64,000 nucleotides of DNA from Thiohalocapsa sp. ML1 (GCF_001469165.1 NZ_JABX01000011.1:98847-162846), one strand, 5' to 3'; positions 46,007-55,094 are shown, numbered from the stretch's first letter. A program made the numbers and translations. The notes: generated from the sequence alone by a model not told the origin.

Positions 46007-46274
46007 GTGAAGCCTCCGAGAGGGCTGGGTTCACGCTGCTCGCTGGGTACAGGTCCGGCGGCTGCCGGTGGCGACCCTCGCTGGCTGTTCTTGGGGTTGA
46101 AAACTCGCGCGACGGCGCCGGAGTTCCGGACAAACCGGCTGTCGGCTTAGCGCATCGCAGTGTTATGTGTCGTTGTCTACCGTTCGTTGGGGATAGAAAT
46201 CGAAAACAGCTAAAACGCCGCCAGCCGCTGCGCCATCCTGCTCTCGATCGAAATCGTCATCGCCCCCGCCCGAA

Positions 46275-47804
46275 TCACCTGCCGCCTCGCATCAGCGCCT
46301 GATTCAACCACTCCAGCAGGTTCAGCGTGAGCTGCACCTGCCAGAAGCGCCCCGCCAGCGTCAGCTCCGCCCAGTCGCCGTCGCGGGTCAACAGGCCCGC
46401 CGCCTGCCATTGCGCCAGCAGCGGCTCGGCGAGCGCCTGCCAGTCCAGCCCGGCGTCGCGCCGCAGCGCGGCGGCCGCGACCGCCGTGTCGAGCCGGCCC
46501 TGCTCCAGCTCGCCCTTGATGCGGTTGAACAGCCGCCGGTGCGGGGATTGGCGCATCAGGCCGGCGACCACCGGTGCGCCGCTCGCGACGCGCCCCCGAT
46601 ACTCGTCCACCGCGGCGACGTTGCGAAAGCTGAAGCCCGCGTCCGCGCCGTTCATGGAGCCGCCGGCGCCGGCCCCAATGGCCAGGCAGTCGGCGCCGGA
46701 CTTGACCAGCAGGTTGTAGAGGTTGCGCTCGCGGGTGGTGCGGCGCCAATGGGTGCAGGACAGGGCCTCCCAGCGCGCCCGGTGCAGGCGCTCGCTGCCG
46801 CTGCGGTACTGCTCGGCCTGGCTCGCCTGGCTCGGTGCCGGCAACCGGCCGTTGTCGACGGCCCGGGCGAGCGGCGAGCTTGGCACGGGTTTCAGCGCAT
46901 AGAGGTCGATGCCGTCCAGCCCGAGTGCGACGGCCTGCTCCAGATCCGCTGCCCACACCGCGGCGTCCTGCCCCGGCAGGCCGAAGATCAGGTCGATGAT
47001 GATGGCGCCCTGGTCGGCGTGCAGCAGTTGCTCCAGCGTGCTCACCAGCTCCCGCCGCGAGCAGAGCCGCCCCATGCGCCGCCGCACTGTCTCGTCGAAG
47101 GTCTGCACGCCGAGCGACAGCCGGTTCGCGCCCGCGCCGAAGGCCGCGTCGGCCTTGTCCGCGCCGAAGCCGTGGATGCGCCCCTCCACGGTGATCTCGC
47201 AGTCCCGGGCCAGCGGCAGATGCGTGCGCGCGGCCTCGATAAGGCGCGCGAGGTCCGCGGCGGCGAGCAGCGTCGGCGTGCCGCCGCCGAAGTACAGCGC
47301 GCGTATCGGCGGGCCGCTCGCGTGCATGGGCAGGTCGCGACCGCGGCGCAACTGCTCGATGAGGCTGTCCACATAGGCCGGCCCGTCCTCCGCGTGCCAG
47401 GCGTTTTGGTAGAAGCCGCAATACTGGCAGTGATTGAAGCAGAACGGGATGTGCACGTAGGCGACGGACGGGCGGCTGCGCGGCGTCGCCGAGAGCCGGC
47501 GCCAGATCTCCGTCGTCGCGTCCTCCGGCACTGGGCTCAGGCCGACGAAGGGGTGGACCGGGCGCCGGCCCGAGAAGGCACTGCGGAGCGGATCGGCGCC
47601 GATCTCGGCGAAGAAATCGCTCTGCGCGCGCGGGGCGGGCGGCGGACCCTGCGGGTGCTGCCGGCCCCTGGCGTGGGCCTCGCTATGCGGCGACCGACCT
47701 CCAGCAACTTGGGCAACCGCCGGGTGGGTCTTGCCGTCGGTGGTGGGGCTTGCAGTCTCGGCCATGGGCCGCTCGGCGTCGGATGCTGGTGAGCTTGCGT
47801 TCAT
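46275..47804 (-). CDS. hutW: HutW/ChuW-type radical SAM haem-degradation enzyme
   Basis: This 509-aa HemN-like radical SAM protein has CxxxCxxC at C122, C126, C129 (HIPFCFNHCQYCGFYQNAW), GGGTPT, and NRLSLGVQTFDETVRRRMGR. Its FFAEIGADPLRSAFSGRRPVHPFVG lead-in matches HutW/ChuW, which opens haem without oxygen. Coproporphyrinogen dehydrogenase HemN is the alternative, but the residues before the cluster and the haem-receptor neighbour favour HutW. The first 60 residues are Ala/Pro-rich and probably disordered. A Fur-like box lies 21 bp before the ATG. Confidence 0.82.
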   Translation of the reverse strand: MNASSPASDAERPMAETASPTTDGKTHPAVAQVAGGRSPHSEAHARGRQHPQGPPPAPRAQSDFFAEIGADPLRSAFSGRRPVHPFVGLSPVPEDATTEIWRRLSATPRSRPSVAYVHIPFCFNHCQYCGFYQNAWHAEDGPAYVDSLIEQLRRGRDLPMHASGPPIRALYFGGGTPTLLAAADLARLIEAARTHLPLARDCEITVEGRIHGFGADKADAAFGAGANRLSLGVQTFDETVRRRMGRLCSRRELVSTLEQLLHADQGAIIIDLIFGLPGQDAAVWAADLEQAVALGLDGIDLYALKPVPSSPLARAVDNGRLPAPSQASQAEQYRSGSERLHRARWEALSCTHWRRTTRERNLYNLLVKSGADCLAIGAGAGGSMNGADAGFSFRNVAAVDEYRGRVASGAPVVAGLMRQSPHRRLFNRIKGELEQGRLDTAVAAAALRRDAGLDWQALAEPLLAQWQAAGLLTRDGDWAELTLAGRFWQVQLTLNLLEWLNQALMRGGR

Positions 47805-47824
47805 CGGGGCAAGCTTAATCGCAA

Positions 47825-47839
47825 TGCGAATAAGTCGCA
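47825..47839. promoter_or_regulatory. Putative Fur box upstream of hutW
   Basis: TGCGAATAAGTCGCA is an imperfect 7-1-7 palindrome (one mismatch pair) in AT-rich DNA, 21 bp before the hutW ATG. It shares TGCGAATAAGxCGCA with the site at 62647. Confidence 0.6.
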
Positions 47840-47895
47840 ATACGTACCTGTGCTCGAACCGGATGACCCCGGCCTGCCGGGTCTCGTTTTTCCCC

Positions 47896-47950
47896 GGGGC
47901 GCGGAGCGCCCGGAGACCCGTGACACCGCCGGAGCGGTGTCACGAGAACG
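47896..47950 (+). repeat. Two-hairpin dispersed repeat, copy 1
   Basis: GGGGCGCGGAGCGCCC (a 6-bp stem) is followed by CGTGACACCGCCGGAGCGGT and GTCACGAG, a second hairpin (GTGACACCGC with GCGGTGTCAC). It matches 49252-49306 over about 50 bp. The two copies flank the Uma2/coiled-coil gene. Confidence 0.75.
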
Positions 47951-47985
47951 AACGCTGAGGAGCCTTGACGGCCGGACCATCAGCC

Positions 47986-48042
47986 GGATCGAAATCGAAA
48001 TCGAAATCGAAATCGGGATCGGGATCGGGATCGGGATCGAAA
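47986..48042 (+). repeat. GAAATC/GGGATC hexamer array
   Basis: Four GAAATC units are followed by four GGGATC units and one GAAATG, in a strict 6-bp register. The GGGATC part places a GATC site every six bases. A related TTTCGATAGCGATAGCGA run lies at 48106-48125. The array lies between the repeat copy at 47896 and the Uma2 gene. Confidence 0.9.
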
Positions 48043-48252
48043 TGCCGCCTTAACCGCATCAGGCTCAGGTGACAGTGCGATGTCGCTCACCGTCGATTTT
48101 CGAGAGCGATTTCGATAGCGATAGCGAGGGCCTAACGTCGGGTTGCGCCGCGCTGAACCGATTGGCGGGACCTGCATCGGCGCTCTCTGAGCTGCGGCAG
48201 CGGGATGCCTGTGCTAGGCTCTTTGGCACAGTTTCCAGCCGTTTTTGCCGCC

Positions 48253-49173
48253 ATGACCCACAGTGCAGCGGCCGAGCCCGCGCCGGTCCGCACCCAGGCC
48301 TATCCCGCCGCCGACGATGCCGTGGAGCCCCGCTCCGAGGACGGCCGCCGCGTCTCGGAGGCCAGCTATTGGGCCGAGTACTACCACGCCGCGGACATCT
48401 GCTACGAATGGAACAACGGCCGGCTGGAGGAGAAGCCCGTGTCGAGCTGGGACACCATCGCCGTCTACAAGTGGCTCATGGGTCTGTTGGAGCACTTTCT
48501 TAAGGTCCACCCCATCGCCGACTGGGTGGTGCTGGAGATGGGCTTTCGCCTGGCGCTGGCTGAGAAGACCGTCATCCGCCGGCCGGACTTGGGTGTGGTG
48601 CGCCGGGACAATCCCGAGCCCTTGCGCTCCGGCATGGCCTCCTATCCGGGCGTGTTTGACCTCTGCATCGAGGCCTTGTCCGACCGGCGCCAGCGGGACA
48701 TTCGCCGCGACACCGTCACCAAGCACGGCGAATACGCCGGCGGCGGCGTGCCCGAGTATTACATCCTCTCCCACCGCGACGAGCACCAGGCCTTTTACGC
48801 CCTGGACGCAGCCGGCCACTACGTGCCGCTGCCGGCAACCGACGGCATCATCCGCTCGCGGGTCCTGCCCGGCTTCCAGTTCCGCCAACGCGACCTCTGC
48901 GCGCAGCCGGACTGGGACAGCCTGCGCGCCGACCCGGTCTATGCCGACTTCGTGCTGCCCGGCTGGACCGCGGCCGAGCAGCGCGCCGCGGCCGAGGCCG
49001 CACGCGCCGAGCTCGCGCGCGAGCGCGCCGACACGCAGGCGCAGCGTGCAGACGCCGAGTCCCGCCGCGCCGACACCCAGGCCCGGCGCGCAGAGACCGA
49101 GGCCGCCGCGCGCCAACAGGCGGAGGCGGAGCTGGCGCGGTTGCGCGCAGAGATCGCCGCCTCGCAACAGTAG
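48253..49173 (+). CDS. Uma2 family putative endonuclease with C-terminal coiled coil
   Basis: This 306-aa protein has a Uma2 domain (ASYWAEYYHAADICYEWNNG, the strand VIRRPDLGVVR, LCIEALSDRR, and KHGEYAGGGVPEYYIL). Its C-terminal coiled coil (about residues 240-306) is rich in Ala, Glu, Arg and Gln, with ADTQAQRADAESRRADTQAR repeats. The ATG at 48253 is chosen. An in-frame ATG at 48205 would add 16 residues. Catalytic-type D and E are present. Function is unknown. The gene lies between two copies of a two-hairpin repeat. Confidence 0.82.
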   Translation: MTHSAAAEPAPVRTQAYPAADDAVEPRSEDGRRVSEASYWAEYYHAADICYEWNNGRLEEKPVSSWDTIAVYKWLMGLLEHFLKVHPIADWVVLEMGFRLALAEKTVIRRPDLGVVRRDNPEPLRSGMASYPGVFDLCIEALSDRRQRDIRRDTVTKHGEYAGGGVPEYYILSHRDEHQAFYALDAAGHYVPLPATDGIIRSRVLPGFQFRQRDLCAQPDWDSLRADPVYADFVLPGWTAAEQRAAAEAARAELARERADTQAQRADAESRRADTQARRAETEAAARQQAEAELARLRAEIAASQQ

Positions 49174-49251
49174 GCGCCGATTGGCACCACCCCGCGCTGT
49201 CGTTGCGGCGCTCGCCGCCATGCTGGCGGCGAGCACGGCTCGGGCGACCCT

Positions 49252-49306
49252 GGGCGCGGAGCGCCCGCAGAGGCGTGACACCGCCGAAGCGGTGTTACGA
49301 GGGCGC
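49252..49306 (+). repeat. Two-hairpin dispersed repeat, copy 2
   Basis: TGGGCGCGGAGCGCCC, then CGTGACACCGCCGAAGCGGT and GTTACGAG, match 47896-47950 in the same orientation with a few changes. It lies 78 bp after the Uma2 gene stop. Confidence 0.75.
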
Positions 49307-49453
49307 CGACCTTGCCGGTATCGATCAACTCCAGCGTCGTACTGCTCAGGCAGGCTGCGTCCTCGCGGCTGCTGACACCGATCGGAAAGCCAAGCTCGTT
49401 GGTCCGGTCGTCGACGTGCAGGCCCGCCCCTGGCCGCTTGTGCGACGCTCGGC

Positions 49454-50014
49454 TCACTCGTAGGTCAAGCGGTTCACCGCGTTCCATTGCGCCGGGGTCA
49501 GGATGGTGCGGACCTGGTTCAGGGCGTCGATGCGCAGGGCCATGGCGTCGCGCTTGATGCGGGCGATGTCATCGAGCAGGTCCTTGACCTCGGCCTTGGT
49601 CTTGCCTTCGGCAACGGCGCGCTGGAGCCGGCGCTGCAGCTCGAAGGCCTGCTGCATCTTCGGGTGGAACAGCGGCGGATAGATCGCTCGCATGGCCTGC
49701 ATCTTCTGTTGCTGTTCCGGCGTCAGTTGAATGTCGCCGGTCTTGACCAGCCTGCCGGGGTGGGGCAGCAACGCCAGCTCATCGACGCGGAATCGGTTGC
49801 TCGCGCTCGCATCGGTGGGTTCGGCCGGCGTCTGCTGCTCGCGAAGCGCTTGCGCTTGCGCCTCGGTGATGCCGAGCTGTGCCTTGTTGCTCATGACCGC
49901 CGGGACCGGATGCGGGATCTGCATGAGCGCGTCCACATCGCCCGGGCCGTCGGCGGCGTGCAGGCTCGCTTGGCAGGTCAGCGAAAACAGGGTGACGGCA
50001 ATGATGCGCCGCAT
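49454..50014 (-). CDS. Spy/CpxP-like periplasmic protein
   Basis: This 186-aa protein has a signal peptide (IIAVTLFSLTCQASLHA) and two LTxxQ-type motifs, QLTPEQQQKM and ILTPAQWNAVNRL. Between them is a long charged helix. This is the Spy/CpxP pattern of small periplasmic chaperones or metal-stress sensors. The ATG at 50014 has AGAGGA upstream. It is downstream of the TonB receptor at 50172 on the same strand, so it may serve envelope or metal stress linked to uptake. Confidence 0.8.
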   Translation of the reverse strand: MRRIIAVTLFSLTCQASLHAADGPGDVDALMQIPHPVPAVMSNKAQLGITEAQAQALREQQTPAEPTDASASNRFRVDELALLPHPGRLVKTGDIQLTPEQQQKMQAMRAIYPPLFHPKMQQAFELQRRLQRAVAEGKTKAEVKDLLDDIARIKRDAMALRIDALNQVRTILTPAQWNAVNRLTYE

Positions 50015-50171
50015 GACGATGTCCTCTTGTGGCGGTGGGTTTGGTGGGTTGCGGAAGGATGGGCTGCGCCCTGGGCGCGGGGTTCGCGGCAACGCAGCGG
50101 ACCCGGCGTCGCGCCCATCCCGAGTCGTTCGGGGCAGGCTGCTGCCGGGGTCGGGAGCGGCTGTTCCCGGC

Positions 50172-52385
50172 TCAGAACCGGTAGCGCACGCCGAGCAGGC
50201 CGTAGGGTCCGGGGTCGGAGCCCAGCGCGGTGTCCACCTCGGCGTCCAGCAGGTTGTCGATGCCGGCATAGAGCTCGAAGCCCGGCTGCGACGACGGCGT
50301 CCAGCTTGCCCGCAGGCTGACTGGTGTGTACGCGTCGGCGGTCTCTACCCCGGTGGTGCCCAGGTAGTCCTGCTCGCCGATGTGGCGGACCATGACCTGC
50401 AACAGCCAGTCGGCCGCGGGGGTGTAGTCGATGGCGACAGTCGCCAGGGTCTCCGGGGTGTTGAGCAGCCGCTCGCCGGTGTCGTCGTTCTCCGCACTGA
50501 AGCGGGTGAAGCTGGCGCGGGCGCGCAGCCGCGCACCGAAGGGCACGGAGCCCTCCGCCTCCAGGCCGCGGATGTGTGCCGCGCCGATGTTGCGGAAGCT
50601 GTTGTAGGGGAGCAGGTCGGTGCCCTCGCGCACCCGCTCGATGCGGTCCTCGATCCGGGTATCGAACAGGGTGATCGCGTAGCTCCAGTCGCGCTCGCCC
50701 GCGATGCCGATCTCCAGGGTCTCGCTGGTTTCCGGGTCCAGGCTGTGGGCCGTGGTCTTGCCCTGGTCCGGGGCGATGACCTCCGCGCCCAGCATCGGGA
50801 AGCCCTGCGGGTTCACCTGGTTCACGTACAGGCTGCGGTCGTCGGGCGCCTTGAAGCCCTGCGCCCAGTTCGCGCGCAGGCGCGCCAGCGGCGCCAGGGT
50901 CCAGACCGCGCCGGCCTGGAAGGAGGGCTGCGAGCCGCCCACCGAGTCGTCGTCCAGACGGGCGCCGTAGACGAGGTTGAGCGGGTCGAGCACCTGCCAT
51001 TCATGCTGCAGAAACGCGGAGCTGAAGGTGCGCGGATCGGCATCGTAAGCGGTGGAATCGACCTCCTCGCGGCGATACTCCAGGCCGCCGACCAGGATCT
51101 GGCCCGGCGCCGGGCGCCACACCGAGGTCAGCTCATGAATGAGCTGCTCCAGTGTCGAGCGATTGACCGAGGTGACGGAGTCCGCGGCGCTGGCGTAGCC
51201 GAGCGCGGCATAGTCCACGGCATACACCGCTCGATCCTTCCGATACCGGCTCCAGCTCAGCCGATAGCCTAGATCGAGACTCGCCAGCGGCGACCAGCGC
51301 AGGCTGGCCGCCGTATCCAGTCGGTCGTTGTCGTCGTGCTGGGTGGCCGGGATATTCGCGGCCTGGATGGGCCTGCCGTTGGCGAGATAAGCGCTCGGGT
51401 AGCGGCTGGAGATGAAGCTGCCATCGCGCGTTTCTTGGAGATAGGCGGCATCGAGCTGCACCTCCAGCCCGGGCAGCAGGGTCCAGAGCAGGCTGCCGCC
51501 GACGTTGTCGACGTCGGCCTCGTCGCGGTAGTCCACATCCGCGCTGTAGCGCTCCGGCAGGCTCCGTCTGAGCCTTGGATTGGGATGGCGCGACGGGGGG
51601 ATCTGCACGCCCTGCTGCGGCACGGTGACGTCCGCGATCTCGGTCTCGGCATAGGGGGCGCGGCGCAGCGCGGACGCGTACAGGCTGCCTTGCAGTTGCT
51701 CGCTGCCGCCGCGCAGGTCCAGCCCGACCACCCAGCGCGCACCCTCGCCCGCATCGTTGGCCCCGTACTGGACATCGAGCCCGATCTCCCGGCCGGCCTC
51801 GGGCGGGCGGGTGATGATGTTGACCACGCCGCCCAAGGCATCGGAGCCGTAGAGCATGCTGGCGGGGCCGCGCACGACCTCGACGCGCTTGATGGAGCCC
51901 GCGGCGATGCGCTCCAGCTCGAAGCTGTTGCTGAACTCGCCGTTGACGCGCCGGCCGTCCAGCAGATAGAGCGTGTCGGAGCCGCCGAGTCCGCGGATCT
52001 GCAAGGTGCCGCCGCTGGGGCTGACGTAGAGGTTCGGGGCGCGGTCGAGAATGCCGCGCAGCGTCGGCGCGCCGGAGATGGCAATGTCCGCTTGGTCGAT
52101 CAGTTGCACCGGCGCCGGCGCGGTGCCGATCTCCTGCGGGGTGCGCGTGCCGGTGGTGACCAGCACCTCCGGCAGCACCACCTCTGCGTCCTCGGCGCCG
52201 GCCGCGACGGGCCAGGCGCCGGCGAGCGAGCCCGCCATCACGCCCGCCAGGATGCCCGTCGGCATGGCGCGCAGCCAGGCCTCGCGGGGCGTCGACCACT
52301 CTGGCTTGAGCCCGTGATGCTGTTTGTGCTGTCGATGGTTTTGCCCCGCCGCGGCGGAGGGGTTTGGAAATTCGGCTGGCCGCAT
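50172..52385 (-). CDS. TonB-dependent outer membrane receptor
   Basis: This 737-aa receptor has a signal region ending near VAAGAED, a TonB box-like EVLVTTGTRT, a plug domain (LQIRGLGGSDTLYLLDGRRVN, KRVEVVRGPASMLYGSDALGGVVNII) and a barrel that ends LLGVRYRF. Family relatives take up ferric siderophores, cobalamin or other metal complexes. The substrate cannot be told from sequence. The ATG at 52385 has AGGAG upstream and a Fur-like palindrome 85 bp upstream, so a ferric compound is most likely. A Spy-like gene follows. Confidence 0.92.
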   Translation of the reverse strand: MRPAEFPNPSAAAGQNHRQHKQHHGLKPEWSTPREAWLRAMPTGILAGVMAGSLAGAWPVAAGAEDAEVVLPEVLVTTGTRTPQEIGTAPAPVQLIDQADIAISGAPTLRGILDRAPNLYVSPSGGTLQIRGLGGSDTLYLLDGRRVNGEFSNSFELERIAAGSIKRVEVVRGPASMLYGSDALGGVVNIITRPPEAGREIGLDVQYGANDAGEGARWVVGLDLRGGSEQLQGSLYASALRRAPYAETEIADVTVPQQGVQIPPSRHPNPRLRRSLPERYSADVDYRDEADVDNVGGSLLWTLLPGLEVQLDAAYLQETRDGSFISSRYPSAYLANGRPIQAANIPATQHDDNDRLDTAASLRWSPLASLDLGYRLSWSRYRKDRAVYAVDYAALGYASAADSVTSVNRSTLEQLIHELTSVWRPAPGQILVGGLEYRREEVDSTAYDADPRTFSSAFLQHEWQVLDPLNLVYGARLDDDSVGGSQPSFQAGAVWTLAPLARLRANWAQGFKAPDDRSLYVNQVNPQGFPMLGAEVIAPDQGKTTAHSLDPETSETLEIGIAGERDWSYAITLFDTRIEDRIERVREGTDLLPYNSFRNIGAAHIRGLEAEGSVPFGARLRARASFTRFSAENDDTGERLLNTPETLATVAIDYTPAADWLLQVMVRHIGEQDYLGTTGVETADAYTPVSLRASWTPSSQPGFELYAGIDNLLDAEVDTALGSDPGPYGLLGVRYRF

Positions 52386-52469
52386 CAAGCGCTCCTGTTC
52401 GGGTCCTGGTAAGGGTTCGTGCGGCTGCCGTACCCGGAACAGGCGACTCGGTGGCTTTGCTGATAGTAA

Positions 52470-52484
52470 TGCGAGTGATTCGCA
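52470..52484. promoter_or_regulatory. Putative Fur box upstream of TonB receptor
   Basis: TGCGAGTGATTCGCA is a 7-1-7 palindrome with one mismatch pair, preceded by AATA/TAAT-rich bases (GATAGTAATGCGAGTGATTC). It is the best of the four such sites in the window and lies between the receptor and the divergent DUF3782 gene. Confidence 0.65.
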
Positions 52485-52637
52485 GAGGCGATTGACAATC
52501 GTCAATCGGGAGAAATCTTGTCCAAGCGTGAGGGCGCAGTAACCACCTGCGCCGGCCCGGAGGGGCGGTCAGGGTTGGAACGCGCTAGAGTATCGGGGCC
52601 GCGTATCCGTCCACAGTATTCGTTGAAGACTGCCGCC

Positions 52638-53354
52638 ATGAGCGTCGAAGAGATCAAAGCCAAGCTGCAAGCCGAGCTGCCGGCGCTGCTGCAACAGGAC
52701 GAGGGCTTCCGTGAATGGCTCGAAGCCCTGATTCGCCGCAATGCGGTCAGTGTCGAGAGCTTCGATGCGCGCTTTGACCGCGTGCTGCGGGAGCTCGCGG
52801 CCGATCGGGAGGAACAGGCACGCAAGTGGGACGAGCAGACCCGCAAGTGGGACGAGCAGACCAGCCGGTGGGACGAGCAGACCAGCGAGTGGCACGAGCA
52901 GCATCGGTTCAACCGGCAGTTGCTGGAGGAGCTGCGGCAGACCCGGGTGCGCCAGGAGCAGGCCATCGGCGCGCTCGGCGCGCGCTGGGGCTTGGCCTCC
53001 GAGGCCAGCTTCCGCGCCGCGCTGAAGGGCATTCTGGAGAAGTCCTTCGGCGTGGAGGTCATCAACGTCAACGAGTTTGATGACGAGGGGACGGTATTCG
53101 GCGTGCCGGATCAGATCGAGATCGACATCATCGTGCAGAACGGCGAGCTGATCCTCTGCGAGCTGAAATCATCGATGTCGAAGTCGGACATCTACACCTT
53201 CGAGCGCAAGGTGCAGTACTACCAGCGCCGCCACGGCCGCACCGCGACCCGCAAGATCGTCATCTCGCCGATGGTCCGCCCGGAGGCGCGCCCGGTGGCG
53301 GAGCGCTTGGGGATCGAGATCTTCGGCTCCGCCGACGAGGTATCCGCGCTGTAG
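52638..53354 (+). CDS. DUF3782-type coiled-coil PD-(D/E)XK protein
   Basis: This 238-aa protein begins SVEEIKAKLQAELPALLQQD, then has a coiled coil with four 7-residue units around KWDEQTR (about residues 62-89), and ends in a nuclease-fold domain. GVPDQIEIDIIVQNGEL carries the Asp and LCELKSS the E-x-K. DUF3782 proteins are predicted DNA-handling proteins, probably mobile. No partner gene is seen. The 21-bp DNA repeats lie at 52821-52904. Confidence 0.82.
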   Translation: MSVEEIKAKLQAELPALLQQDEGFREWLEALIRRNAVSVESFDARFDRVLRELAADREEQARKWDEQTRKWDEQTSRWDEQTSEWHEQHRFNRQLLEELRQTRVRQEQAIGALGARWGLASEASFRAALKGILEKSFGVEVINVNEFDDEGTVFGVPDQIEIDIIVQNGELILCELKSSMSKSDIYTFERKVQYYQRRHGRTATRKIVISPMVRPEARPVAERLGIEIFGSADEVSAL

Positions 53355-53570
53355 GGGGCGGCGCGGTGTCTGTCGCGGTTGCGCGGCTTCGGCAACGGCC
53401 GCTGGTGCGGCGGGATGCGTCACGGCGCTGGACGGCGCTGGAGCGTCGGGACGATCAGAATTCCACCTCTGAATGTGTCCTCGCCGAGGGTATCGACCGC
53501 CGTGACCACCTGGCCGGCCAGCAGCCCAAACTGCGCGACCCGGCCAGGGCTGTAAGCCCTGTCCGCGGCT
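53355..53570. other. Spacer after DUF3782 gene
   Basis: No gene is assigned. On the minus strand a stretch reads FGLLAGQVVTAVDTLGEDTF with GGILIVPTLQ, which looks protein-like but has no start and is not recognised. It may be a remnant. Confidence 0.3.
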
Positions 53571-54254
53571 TCAGTCCCATAAGGCATCCAGCGCCACCAG
53601 ACAGCGGGCGCTTGCCGCTGGGTCCGGCGAGCGGTGGATGGCGCCGCGCCCGGCATTGCCCTGCCACAGGCCGCCCTTGAGCAGCACCAGGTCGAAGGGC
53701 GCGGCTCGGCCGCTCGGCGGCGTCGTGCTTGGGATTCCGGCCGGATCGGCGCCGGGCGCCGCGGCGTCGTCCAGCCACTCGGTGCCGGGGCCGAGCCAGG
53801 TGCACAGCAGCCGAATGCCGTTACGGTCGCGGTGCCAGCGCGGGCACATGGGCCGATGCAGCAGCTCCAGGCGCAGGCCGATGCGCGGGCAGCCCAAGAG
53901 CTCGCCGAAGATCTCCACCAGCAAGCCGAGCTCCCGCGCGGCCCCGGCGGCATCGACCGCCGCCGGCAGCGGCAGCGCGGGCAGCGGTCGGTCGGCCTCC
54001 AGGACGCGCCGGAAGCCGGTCAGCGCCCCGGTCTCGGCCTGGCGGGCCAGGGCCGCTTGCAGGTGCACGAGCGGCGCGCGCCGGTAGAGGCACACCTGCA
54101 CCGCGGGTGAGAAGATGGCCACGACATCCGCCAGTTCGTCCACGATCTGCACGCCAGTGGCGGCAGGCCCGTCGCCTGGGCCTGGAGCCGAGCCGCGGGC
54201 CGGGGCGAGTGTCGCGGCGGGCGCGTCCGCAAGGGGTGTTGCGTGCCGGCGCAT
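53571..54254 (-). CDS. DUF1826 family protein (second copy)
   Basis: This 227-aa protein matches DUF1826: VVAIFSPAVQVCLYRR near the N-terminus, CPRWHRDRNGIRLLCTWLGPGTEWL in the middle (conserved His, Asp and Cys), and LLKGGLWQGNAGRGAIHRSP near the end. The family is found in Zur-controlled operons with COG0523 GTPases in several Proteobacteria; biochemical role unknown. It lies 3 bp after the paralogue at 54258, which arose by tandem duplication. They share the HxDxxxxRLLCxxxGPGTxWL pattern. Confidence 0.85.
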   Translation of the reverse strand: MRRHATPLADAPAATLAPARGSAPGPGDGPAATGVQIVDELADVVAIFSPAVQVCLYRRAPLVHLQAALARQAETGALTGFRRVLEADRPLPALPLPAAVDAAGAARELGLLVEIFGELLGCPRIGLRLELLHRPMCPRWHRDRNGIRLLCTWLGPGTEWLDDAAAPGADPAGIPSTTPPSGRAAPFDLVLLKGGLWQGNAGRGAIHRSPDPAASARCLVALDALWD

Positions 54255-54257
54255 GGG

Positions 54258-54980
54258 TCAGGCGTCCAGGCAGAACAGGAGTCGCGGCGGCTCGCCGTCG
54301 GCCACCGGCGGCGAGCGGTGCACCTGCCCGCGGCCGGCGTTGCCGGGATAGCGCTCGCCCTTGAAGATCCCCACCCAAAAGGGCGCGAGCTGCTGCACCC
54401 GCAGCGGGTCGGCAATCACGTCGTTGTTGCCGCCCGTGGCCAAGGCCTGCCGATTCACCGCCGCCGGCGGCAGCCACAGCGTGCCCGGCCCGCGGTAGCT
54501 GCAGAGCAGGCGCAGACGCGTCTGGTCCACGTGAAAGCGCGGGCAGGCGACCTCCGACAGCGCCTCCAGGCGCAGGGTGACGCCGACATCGCCGAGCCTC
54601 GCCGCCAGCAAGGCACCGAAGCGTTGCGCCAAGGCGGCCATGTCCGCCAGCCAGCACGGGTGTGTGTCCGGCGAGAGGCCCGCCTCGGCCAGCGGTGTCG
54701 CCAACGCGTCGACCGCGTTCAGGGCGAGGGCGGCGGCGGCAAGCTGGCGGCGCAGCGGCGTCGTCAGGCCCGGCTCCCGCCCGGCCAGCTCCCGCTCGAC
54801 GCCCGCGACGGCGGCCCGGCGCCAGATGGCGAGGCTCACGTCGGCGTCGGCGATGCGATCGAGCGCGTCAGGACATGCGCCCTCGACGACGCCGGGCTCG
54901 GGCGCGCCCGGCGCTGTCCGGGCGCCGGCAGGCCGCGGCGATGCCGCCGGCGTCGGCTCGGCAAACAGCGTGGTCGTCAT
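54258..54980 (-). CDS. DUF1826 family protein (first copy)
   Basis: This 240-aa protein is the first gene of the minus-strand pair. It has CPRFHVDQTRLRLLCSYRGPGTLWL, then FWVGIFKGERYPGNAGRGQVHRSP. The N-terminal part differs from its paralogue but the C-terminal half aligns well. It starts 55 bp from a Zur-like palindrome shared with the divergent dksA2-COG0523 pair. The conserved His/Cys block suggests metal binding, which is an inference. Confidence 0.86.
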   Translation of the reverse strand: MTTTLFAEPTPAASPRPAGARTAPGAPEPGVVEGACPDALDRIADADVSLAIWRRAAVAGVERELAGREPGLTTPLRRQLAAAALALNAVDALATPLAEAGLSPDTHPCWLADMAALAQRFGALLAARLGDVGVTLRLEALSEVACPRFHVDQTRLRLLCSYRGPGTLWLPPAAVNRQALATGGNNDVIADPLRVQQLAPFWVGIFKGERYPGNAGRGQVHRSPPVADGEPPRLLFCLDA

Positions 54981-55034
54981 GGTTCCTCGTCGTGCGCCTC
55001 TGGCATTGTCGAGGCGGCGTTGATCTTGCCATGA

Positions 55035-55047
55035 GTAATACTATAAC
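55035..55047. promoter_or_regulatory. Putative Zur box
   Basis: GTAATACTATAAC matches the Zur half-sites GTTATA-N-TATAAC with one mismatch (read on the other strand GTTATAGTATTAC). It lies between the divergent DUF1826 and dksA2 genes, which is where a zinc-starvation switch would sit. Confidence 0.65.
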
Positions 55048-55094
55048 GTCCGTGTCGGACAACACCAACCGGAGACCGCACGCGGGTGGATGCG

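Noticed and set aside
47971..48177. Open frame coding for FRFRFR-type peptide
   Set aside because: It is a translation of the hexamer array with no coding evidence.
49307..49453. Minus-strand stretch reading like protein (NELGFPIGVSSREDAACLS)
   Set aside because: It has no start of its own, is not recognised and runs into a repeat; possibly a remnant but not supported as a gene.
52386..52637. Cobalamin riboswitch before the TonB receptor
   Set aside because: No B12-box-like conserved stretch is seen, and the Fur-like palindrome explains regulation better.
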